Source of the DNA: Chamaesiphon sp.
GTDB lineage: Bacteria > Cyanobacteriota > Cyanobacteriia > Cyanobacteriales > Chamaesiphonaceae
NCBI GenBank assembly: GCA_026786125.1
Contig: JAJAYU010000008.1
Coordinates: 1 to 6,108 of the forward strand
Direction: 5' to 3'
DNA: 6,108 nucleotides
The position numbers and the translations under genes were made by a program. Positions 1 through 5,657 of the stretch are shown here, one piece after another. The notes beneath the pieces were generated by a model. The model did not search any database. It saw only the letters and a program-made list of their open reading frames with translations, and was not told the DNA's origin. Each line of letters opens with the position of its first letter. The stretch's first letter is position 1.

Positions 1-38
1 CTATCAACTATCAACTATCAATTATCAACTAATTAATT
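1..38. repeat. Heptanucleotide tandem repeat array (left)
   Basis: Positions 1-28 are four uninterrupted 7-base units, CTATCAA three times and then TTATCAA. A degenerate tail containing TAATTAATT follows at 30-38. The array runs off the left edge, so its true length is unknown. Short heptamer tandem repeats of this style are known in cyanobacterial intergenic DNA. The array stops about 20 bases before the start codon at 60 and therefore lies in the leader or promoter region of that gene. A matching array in inverted orientation follows the same gene at 2496-2530. Confidence 0.85.
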
Positions 39-59
39 GCTATTAGTTGTTCGGAGCAA

Positions 60-2498
60 ATGTCGATCAAACCTACATATTTTGAACGAGATCGTTACGA
101 TCTACCGTTGCCATTAATTGGATTGAACCCGAATACCATCGCCAGAGAAACTACTTTAATCCAAAGTGTGTCATCAAATTCAGCGTCAGCCCAGCAACGC
201 CTAATTTTTCAAGCCCTCACCCAAGTGCTGACACCGATAGGGGTGCTGTTCAAGTTTTCGGTTGAACATCACCCCCAGTCGCCAGCAGCTACCGCCGATA
301 GCGAGCAGACAATTTTGCAATCGGTGCAGATCCCACCGCTGAAATATCGACTGTGGGTGCGGTGTCACGCTCAAAAAAGTTTAGACTGTCAAATCCTCGC
401 CGAGCCACTTGCCAAAGTCCTTCGCGGTATCGATCTTCAGGAATTCCAAACTGCAATCGTCGAATTTTCGCGGTTCTCTGGGGGAACAGCTACCAAATCA
501 GCCTATCGAGTTCCTGACTGGCGATTGAAAATCGATCTTACGCCACCTACTGTCAGGCTCAGAAATTGGGCGCGGTGGGGAGATGTCCAATCGATTAGCA
601 AATTGCTGAACCTTGCACTGGCAGACAAGGAAATTCAGGTTAGTGCCGCACTCAAAGATCTCACTTTACAGCTTTTTTGCACACTTACCAATCCCCGTAC
701 AGCCAAGTCGCCCTCGAAAAAAATCGTCGTCGATACGATTGCTCCCTTGCTGATTTCATTTGCCCCTCAAGGGATTCAAGGCGCAACTATTCATGGTGTG
801 CTATCTGGTAGACAAGTTGATACATCTCGAGCGTGGATTCACTGGCTAGATTTACCTGGGCTAGGCAATCCCCAGTTCTCACCGACACCGATAATTTTGG
901 CAGCGCGTGGCGATCAAGATGCACTCAATTTTATCCTCGAACGGTTGCTCAATCCCGATTTAGAACAGTGTTTTGCGATCGGCGGTATTCATTTATCCCT
1001 ACTTCGTCGCCAACATCTGATTCATGTCATGAGTGAATCACCTATTTGTCCAATTCAAAGTCAGGTGACAACGACTGTTGTAAAGGTGATTAAACAGTTA
1101 GCATGGCCAGAAATTAGGGGTGTGCGGATTCATGGACGGATCGCGGGACAATCCACGACACAGTGGACTTATGGCGTAGATTTTAGTCAAGCACCATTGG
1201 AATTACCACCAGTAGCGGTAGAGCATCAATTTGTGGTCGAGCCATTGCTACCAAAGATTGGCTGGAGTGAGCGAATTAGTAAATATTTAGTAGGAACCGG
1301 AATCTGGAAACATCAATTTAGATCCCTAGGGAATAATCAATTAGTCTATGAACCCCGCTTCCGGTGGGAACGATCTTTATTACTACTATTAGTTGGATTA
1401 GGATTTGTAATAGCAAGCGATCTGATGATCGGATCTGGGTTAACACCTAATCAACTTGCGAGTGAATCTTCAGAAAAAACTGTCCAATTATCATTTAATA
1501 ACTATCTACTCGAACAGAAGCTAGCTCAATATCAAAATATTTGTACTCAACAGGGTGTACCAGATATTTTGATCGTGGGTAGTTCACGAGCATTGCGAGG
1601 TGTAGATCCAGCAGTATTTCGCACCAAGTCTAATCTTCAGGTCTATAATTTTGGGATTAATGGGGCAACTGCCCAAGTCGTCGATTTAATCTTAAGACAA
1701 TTATTAAAATCCGAACAGTTGCCAAAAACGGTAATTTGGGCAGATGGTTCACGGGCATTTAATAGCGGGCGGATCGATCGAACTTATGAGACAATCGCCT
1801 CATCAAGTGGCTATCGAAAATTAGCTCGTACCGCAGGATTCAACCATAGCAATTCGCCCTTACTCCAAGCCCAATCTTTCTTTCAGAATGCTTACCAAGA
1901 TGTTGCTACAGCCATCGATCTTCAGCTTTCAGAGATTTCACCAGCTTATCATTACCGCGATCAACTCAAAGATTTAGTACGGACTAGCTTACCAGTTATG
2001 GCACAGCTTGCCGACGGTGATAATTCCAACTCTAGCTACGATCCAGCGGCAAGTATTAATGATCGAGATGTTAATGCAGATGGATTTTTACCACTGAAAT
2101 TACAGTTTGATCCCAGTAGTTATTATCAAAAATATGCCAAAATCACTGGTGATAGTGATGGTGATTATGCTGATTTTCAATTACAAGATCATCAAGATAT
2201 TGCTTTGCATCAAACAATCGATTTGTTGAAAAGTAATCGCATTTCATTAGTATTTGTCAATTTGCCATTATCAGATATTTATCTCGATAAATATCGTCGT
2301 CAGTACGAAATAATTTTCAAACAGTATATGCAAAAAATGATGGATTCAAATCAACTTACTTTTATAGATATGGATGGTTTGTTAAATACTCGCTATGACC
2401 ATTTTTCCGATCCTAGTCATCTCAATCAAGCTGGAGCAGTTGCTGTCAGTGAATACTTAACTCAGACCAAAGCAATTCAATTAAATACTAAACGTTAA
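60..2498 (+). CDS. Membrane-anchored SGNH/DUF1574-like protein with three N-terminal repeats; probable glycan O-acylation partner of MBOAT
   Basis: The 812-residue protein has two parts. Residues about 46-163, 174-267 and 284-383 look like three diverged copies of one module of roughly 95-115 residues: a helix with LLN/ALT, a beta-rich core, a long helix, an I-x-x-V/A-x-I-x-G/S strand, then a W-containing strand. Residues 438-455 (LLLLLVGLGFVIASD region) form the only clear membrane segment. It is preceded by RFRWER, which suggests the repeats are cytoplasmic and the C-terminus is outside. Residues 501-803 resemble an SGNH hydrolase fold: ILIVGSSR (probable nucleophile Ser509), NFGINGA (530-536), WADGSR (560-565) and DPSH (Asp784, His787). 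Cyanobacterial DUF1574 proteins and DltD, AlgJ/AlgX and PatB-like proteins share this anchored SGNH plan and work with MBOAT proteins, one of which is encoded next. The start is the only plausible one, since an in-frame TAA lies at 30-32. GGAG at 53-56 is unusually close to the ATG (3 bases). Activity and acceptor are inferred. Confidence 0.85.
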   Translation: MSIKPTYFERDRYDLPLPLIGLNPNTIARETTLIQSVSSNSASAQQRLIFQALTQVLTPIGVLFKFSVEHHPQSPAATADSEQTILQSVQIPPLKYRLWVRCHAQKSLDCQILAEPLAKVLRGIDLQEFQTAIVEFSRFSGGTATKSAYRVPDWRLKIDLTPPTVRLRNWARWGDVQSISKLLNLALADKEIQVSAALKDLTLQLFCTLTNPRTAKSPSKKIVVDTIAPLLISFAPQGIQGATIHGVLSGRQVDTSRAWIHWLDLPGLGNPQFSPTPIILAARGDQDALNFILERLLNPDLEQCFAIGGIHLSLLRRQHLIHVMSESPICPIQSQVTTTVVKVIKQLAWPEIRGVRIHGRIAGQSTTQWTYGVDFSQAPLELPPVAVEHQFVVEPLLPKIGWSERISKYLVGTGIWKHQFRSLGNNQLVYEPRFRWERSLLLLLVGLGFVIASDLMIGSGLTPNQLASESSEKTVQLSFNNYLLEQKLAQYQNICTQQGVPDILIVGSSRALRGVDPAVFRTKSNLQVYNFGINGATAQVVDLILRQLLKSEQLPKTVIWADGSRAFNSGRIDRTYETIASSSGYRKLARTAGFNHSNSPLLQAQSFFQNAYQDVATAIDLQLSEISPAYHYRDQLKDLVRTSLPVMAQLADGDNSNSSYDPAASINDRDVNADGFLPLKLQFDPSSYYQKYAKITGDSDGDYADFQLQDHQDIALHQTIDLLKSNRISLVFVNLPLSDIYLDKYRRQYEIIFKQYMQKMMDSNQLTFIDMDGLLNTRYDHFSDPSHLNQAGAVAVSEYLTQTKAIQLNTKR

Positions 2499-2530
2499 TT
2501 AATTGATAATTAATAATTGATAATTGATAG
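2496..2530. repeat. Heptanucleotide tandem repeat array (right, inverted)
   Basis: Four 7-base units lie at 2503-2530: TTGATAA, TTAATAA, TTGATAA and TTGATAG. They are preceded by TAATTAATT at 2496-2504, which includes the TAA stop of the upstream gene. The array is the reverse complement of the left one. Bases 2517-2530 are an exact 14-base inverted match to 15-28 (CTATCAATTATCAA). The two arrays point toward each other around the 812-residue gene. Confidence 0.85.
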
Positions 2531-2533
2531 TTA

Positions 2534-2576
2534 TTGACAGAGTCTTGATCTAAGAAAATAGCTAAGTTAGTAGAAT
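2534..2576 (+). promoter_or_regulatory. Possible promoter for the MBOAT gene
   Basis: A perfect TTGACA lies at 2534-2539, directly after the heptamer array. No good -10 box sits at 16-18 bases from it; AAAATA at 2555-2560 is 15 bases away and weak. A better -10-like TAGAAT lies at 2571-2576, but its only -35-like partner is TTGATC at 2545-2550 with a 20-base gap. The 147-base gap between genes leaves room for a separate promoter, but the sequence does not settle which boxes are used. Confidence 0.3.
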
Positions 2577-2603
2577 GAGAATATAGACTCCTTACTTACT
2601 TAG
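2562..2603 (+). other. Possible leader hairpin before the MBOAT gene
   Basis: CTAAGT at 2562-2567 pairs with ACTTAG at 2598-2603. After one mismatch the stem continues with AGTA (2569-2572) against TACT (2593-2596). That gives about 10 base pairs with one mismatch and a large loop of about 20 bases. It ends just ahead of the AGGA at 2610. There is no T-run after it, so it is not a classical terminator. In such AT-rich DNA a chance fold is quite possible. Confidence 0.25.
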
Positions 2604-2609
2604 AAATTT

Positions 2610-2645
2610 AGGATTTAATTAATGTTTATAACCATCTCCTGATAA
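2610..2645 (+). promoter_or_regulatory. Minicistron with its own ribosome site abutting the MBOAT start
   Basis: AGGA at 2610-2613 is a fair Shine-Dalgarno site 8 bases before an ATG at 2622. That ATG opens a six-codon frame, MFITIS, which ends TGA (2640-2642) then TAA (2643-2645). The MBOAT ATG follows immediately, so the junction reads TGATAAATG in one frame. The MBOAT start has no Shine-Dalgarno sequence of its own; the bases just before it are ATCTCCTGATAA. The arrangement fits translational coupling, with ribosomes loading at the minicistron and restarting at 2646. That is an inference, because many cyanobacterial genes start without a Shine-Dalgarno site. Confidence 0.4.
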
Positions 2646-4172
2646 ATGAAGTTCATATCTCCAGAATACGCAATTTTTTTATGTTTGACTTTAATCTGTT
2701 ATTGGCGGATAGCTCAGACTCAGAATCATAAACTCTGGATAATTGTAATTTCTAGTATTGTGTTCTATATCTCTTTTCTCCAAATTCAATATTTTCCAGT
2801 CATTCTGATCATGATTCTGGTTAATTATTGGATTGGGAAGATATTATTAGAAAGTCAAATTATCGAGTATAAAGAGATCCAGGACAGGCTGGGGGAGGAA
2901 TACTTTCATCGCTGGCTACCCAGAGGTAAGCAACAGCGACGGCGAGTATTGATAGCTGGGATAATCTTCAATATTTTATTATTAGTCGCATCAAAATATA
3001 TTCCATTCTTGTTGACTATAATCGCGCCTCTTAGCCCAAAGGAAATTCAACCGCTAGGGATGTGGCTAAAAACAAGCTTCTTACCACCATTAGGAATATC
3101 CTTCCTTAGTTTTGAGTCAGCCGCATACCTAATTGATGTCTACAAAGGTAGCCCTGCCACAGGAAATCTGCTCAAATATGCTGCATATAAATCATTTTTC
3201 CCAAAATTGGTATCAGGGCCAATTACGCACTACCAACAATTTGCACCCCAATTAAATAATCTCAAATTCCCTTCAAATGAACGTCTAAGCGAAGCTGGCT
3301 GGTTAATTGCTATTGGCGCGATCAAGAAAACCTTAATTGCCGATAATTTAGCTATTTATGTCCGATTAGTGTTCGATCCTAGCACACTCGATCGAGCAGG
3401 TAGTATTGACCTGTGGCTGGCAATTTTTGCTTATGGATTACAGCTATATCTTGACTTTAGTGGCTATGTCGATATCGTGATTGGGACATCTATTTTATTT
3501 GGGATTAATTTACCCACAAACTTCAACTTTCCCTATATGAGCACTAGCATCGCCGACTTTTGGCGACGGTGGCATATTAGTCTCGGCAATTGGTTGCGTG
3601 ACTATATTTATATTCCCCTCGGTGGCTCACGATTGGGGTTGGTGCGGACTTGTCTAAATCTATTTACACTGATGTTAATTTCAGGAATTTGGCATGGTGC
3701 TGATTGGGGTTATATTGTATGGGGGATCATTCATGGGATTGCGCTGATAGTCCATCGTTTAACTAGTACACTCTCTGAAAAAATTGCCCCCCTCGCGCTA
3801 TTTTGGCGTAGTCCCTGGGGAGTTCTCTGTGGCTGGCTGTTGACTCAACCATTCGTATTCGTCGCTTGGATTTGGTTCAGGCTTCCTAATCTCAGTCAGT
3901 CTAATTTAGTCTTTAGCCATCTGTGGGGCTATGCTCGTGATGCCCAGTTTACAACCAAGGTATATGTGGAAAATCTCCAATTAACTGACAGTCAAATTTT
4001 GTTAATCTTAGTAGCATTGACGATCTCGATGATCGTGGCATACATATTTGATCGATTATTCAAATTAAATCTCAATTGGCATCTAAAATTGGTGCTGATT
4101 CCGGTATGTTTATATATTGTGTCATTGTTATCTCCAGCGGAGAGTTTGGCATTTATTTATTTTGACTTTTAA
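2646..4172 (+). CDS. MBOAT-family O-acyltransferase, AlgI-like
   Basis: This 508-residue polytopic membrane protein belongs to the membrane-bound O-acyltransferase family and is close to the usual AlgI length of about 500. Clear family blocks are PPLGISFLSFESAAYLIDVYKG (147-168), FPKLVSGPITHYQQFAPQL (185-203), QLYLDFSGYVDI (266-277), DFWRRWHISLGNWLRDYIYIPLGG (304-327) and SGIWHGADWGYIVWGIIHG (346-364). His310 (RRWHISL) and His350 (IWHG) match the two histidines conserved in AlgI-type acyltransferases. About a dozen hydrophobic stretches span the protein, and it ends in the typical FIYFDF tail. Family members pass an acyl group, usually acetyl, from a cytoplasmic donor across the membrane to an SGNH partner. 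The SGNH-like gene just upstream fits that role. TGA and TAA at 2640-2645 block any extension upstream, so 2646 is the first possible ATG. The rmlD start follows 12 bases after its stop, so the two may be cotranscribed. Acyl group and target glycan are not shown by the sequence. Confidence 0.95.
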   Translation: MKFISPEYAIFLCLTLICYWRIAQTQNHKLWIIVISSIVFYISFLQIQYFPVILIMILVNYWIGKILLESQIIEYKEIQDRLGEEYFHRWLPRGKQQRRRVLIAGIIFNILLLVASKYIPFLLTIIAPLSPKEIQPLGMWLKTSFLPPLGISFLSFESAAYLIDVYKGSPATGNLLKYAAYKSFFPKLVSGPITHYQQFAPQLNNLKFPSNERLSEAGWLIAIGAIKKTLIADNLAIYVRLVFDPSTLDRAGSIDLWLAIFAYGLQLYLDFSGYVDIVIGTSILFGINLPTNFNFPYMSTSIADFWRRWHISLGNWLRDYIYIPLGGSRLGLVRTCLNLFTLMLISGIWHGADWGYIVWGIIHGIALIVHRLTSTLSEKIAPLALFWRSPWGVLCGWLLTQPFVFVAWIWFRLPNLSQSNLVFSHLWGYARDAQFTTKVYVENLQLTDSQILLILVALTISMIVAYIFDRLFKLNLNWHLKLVLIPVCLYIVSLLSPAESLAFIYFDF

Positions 4173-4184
4173 AGTAGCGCGAAT

Positions 4185-5069
4185 ATGCAAAAAATATTAA
4201 TTCTTGGGCAGCAAGGGCAAGTTGCCTGGGAGCTTCAGCGGACACTAGCTAGCCTGGGAGATATCACCGTATTCGGATCTGGGCAGCTCGATTTAACTAA
4301 TCCTGACATGATTCGGACTCAAGTTCGATCGATCCAACCAGATATTATTGTCAATGCGGCAGCATATACAGCCGTAGACAAGGCTGAAACTGAGTCAGAG
4401 TTGTGCATGTCGATTAATGGAATTGCGCCTGGGATTCTGGCAGAATTAGCGCGGGACTCTCAAGCTTTGCTGGTACATTATTCGACGGATTATGTCTTTG
4501 ATGGCACTAAAGCTAATCCCTATCTAGAAACAGATCCCACCAATCCACTCAGTGTTTATGGCGCGAGTAAATTAGCTGGCGAACAGGCAATTATCCAGGT
4601 TGATTGTGCCCATCTGATCTTCCGCACAACTTGGGTATATGGCAATCGGGGTAAAAACTTTTTGCTGACAATCTTGCGCCTAGCTGCTGAACGGAAGGAG
4701 CTGAAAATTGTAGCGGATCAAATTGGTTCCCCAACTTGGAGTCGATCGATCTCGGAAGCTACAGCCCAAATCATCGCACAATGCCGCCACGATCGATCAA
4801 GTATAAAAGGCTTGTATAATCTCTCCGCAGCCGGAACAACTAGCTGGCATGGTTTCGCTAATCAGATTGTAGATCGATCTCGATCAATTAATCCTGAATT
4901 AGGCCTAGCGATCGATCTAATCTTACCAATTCCAGCGACTGATTATCCAACCCCAGCAAAACGTCCAGGGAATTCGGTGTTGGATAATAGCAAGATTCTG
5001 GCTGATTTTGGCGTGCAGTTACCGGACTGGAAATTGAGTTTGGAGCAGTGTTTGCAGAAGTTGGGTTAG
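4185..5069 (+). CDS. rmlD: dTDP-4-dehydrorhamnose reductase
   Basis: RmlD performs the last step of dTDP-L-rhamnose synthesis, the NAD(P)H-dependent reduction of dTDP-4-dehydro-L-rhamnose, in the cytoplasm. The 294-residue product is a normal full length. It has the N-terminal cofactor motif LILGQQGQVAWEL (G8, G11, Q12), the conserved NAAAYTAVDKAE (57-68), the catalytic STDYVFDG (Thr101) with YGASK (Tyr125, Lys129), FRTTWVYG (146-153), DQIGSPTW (178-185) and the late RPGNSVLD (260-267). The second glycine of the usual GxxGQxG motif is Ala14, a small change. It starts 12 bases after the MBOAT stop with no evident Shine-Dalgarno site, suggesting cotranscription or coupling. It converges on rmlC, which encodes the preceding enzyme of the pathway. 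Five GATCGATC words lie within the gene. Confidence 0.96.
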   Translation: MQKILILGQQGQVAWELQRTLASLGDITVFGSGQLDLTNPDMIRTQVRSIQPDIIVNAAAYTAVDKAETESELCMSINGIAPGILAELARDSQALLVHYSTDYVFDGTKANPYLETDPTNPLSVYGASKLAGEQAIIQVDCAHLIFRTTWVYGNRGKNFLLTILRLAAERKELKIVADQIGSPTWSRSISEATAQIIAQCRHDRSSIKGLYNLSAAGTTSWHGFANQIVDRSRSINPELGLAIDLILPIPATDYPTPAKRPGNSVLDNSKILADFGVQLPDWKLSLEQCLQKLG

Positions 5070-5108
5070 TGGTGATGCGGGGATTTACCCACCCCGCCAT
5101 CACTAACC
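5064..5108. terminator. Shared hairpin between convergent rmlD and rmlC
   Basis: GTGATGCGGGG (5072-5082) pairs with CCCCGCCATCAC (5092-5103) with one bulged C at 5098, giving 11 base pairs around a 9-base loop (ATTTACCCA). The outer GGTTAGTG (5064-5071) is also the exact complement of CACTAACC (5101-5108), so longer or alternative pairing is possible. The TAG stop codons of both genes (5067-5069 and 5103-5105) lie inside the repeat. Its place between convergent genes suggests a two-way transcription end. No T-run follows on either strand, so it is not a canonical intrinsic terminator. Confidence 0.6.
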
Positions 5109-5651
5109 AGTTGGCAATAATTCCAAAACATCCGCTAAACTCGGCAATACCGCATCCTTGTCAGACAAAATCGGCTGCTCAATCGGCCACTTAATCCCCA
5201 ATTGTGCGTCGTTCCAAATCAAGCCTGATTCATCCCCAGGCACATAGAAATCCGTACATTTGTAGACAAATTCAGCACTATCACTGAGTACACAAAAACC
5301 GTGGGCAAAATTTTCTGGGATATACATCTGCTTCTTATTTTCAGCCGATAAAATCTCGCCGTGCCATTTACCAAAAGTAGGTGAATTCTTCCGAATATCA
5401 ATCGCGACATCAAAGACACTGCCCTGTGTCACCCGCACTAATTTACCCTGGGGATGGCGGAGTTGAAAGTGTAAACCCCTGAGCACATTTTTAGTAGAGT
5501 ATGATTGATTATCCTGAACAAATGGTTTGGCAATACCTGCCTCAGCATACTTTTTTTGTTGATAGGTTTCTAAAAAGTACCCTCGACTATCCGTAAACAC
5601 TGGCGGTACAAATACAATCACTTCGGGAATCGAAGTTTTAATGATTTCCAT
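5103..5651 (-). CDS. rmlC: dTDP-4-dehydrorhamnose 3,5-epimerase
   Basis: RmlC epimerises C3 and C5 of dTDP-4-dehydro-6-deoxyglucose, giving the substrate of RmlD. At 182 residues it has the usual length for this cupin enzyme. Visible family blocks are FTDSRGYFLETY (19-30), the active-site VLRGLHFQ (His61), KLVRVTQGSVFDVAIDIRKNSPTFGKW (70-96), IPENFAHGFCVLSDSAEFVYKCTDFY (111-136, with Tyr130 in the general acid position) and LSDKDA (162-167, with Asp166 as the His-supporting acid). It starts 6 bases after the rmlA stop on the same strand. GAAGGA, the complement of 5664-5669, lies 12 bases before the ATG inside the end of rmlA. This is a slightly distant Shine-Dalgarno site and implies an rmlA-rmlC operon. 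Confidence 0.97.
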   Translation of the reverse strand: MEIIKTSIPEVIVFVPPVFTDSRGYFLETYQQKKYAEAGIAKPFVQDNQSYSTKNVLRGLHFQLRHPQGKLVRVTQGSVFDVAIDIRKNSPTFGKWHGEILSAENKKQMYIPENFAHGFCVLSDSAEFVYKCTDFYVPGDESGLIWNDAQLGIKWPIEQPILSDKDAVLPSLADVLELLPTG

Positions 5652-5657
5652 GAATGA

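Noticed and set aside
1..38. CRISPR-like reading of the repeats at the left edge
   Set aside because: The units are 7 bases with no spacers and no cas genes nearby; this is a simple tandem repeat.
833..1036. A 67-residue plus-strand open frame inside the first gene
   Set aside because: It lies wholly inside the 812-residue gene in another frame, has no recognisable motif, and the host frame carries the family-like repeats.
2067..2100. Calcium-binding loop D-V-N-A-D-G (residues 670-675) in the SGNH-like domain
   Set aside because: The start matches an EF-hand or dockerin loop, but the acidic residue expected at position 12 is missing (Leu681) and there is no paired loop, so it is probably a family loop without that role.
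4173..4184. Possible promoter or ribosome site between the MBOAT gene and rmlD
   Set aside because: The 12 bases AGTAGCGCGAAT hold no Shine-Dalgarno-like sequence and leave no room for a promoter.
4888..5103. A 71-residue minus-strand open frame opposite the end of rmlD
   Set aside because: It is antisense to conserved RmlD sequence and begins within the shared hairpin. Its peptide is low-complexity Asn/Thr/Ser-rich with no family signal.
5219..5419. A 66-residue minus-strand open frame inside rmlC
   Set aside because: It is an out-of-frame shadow of a clear RmlC sequence.
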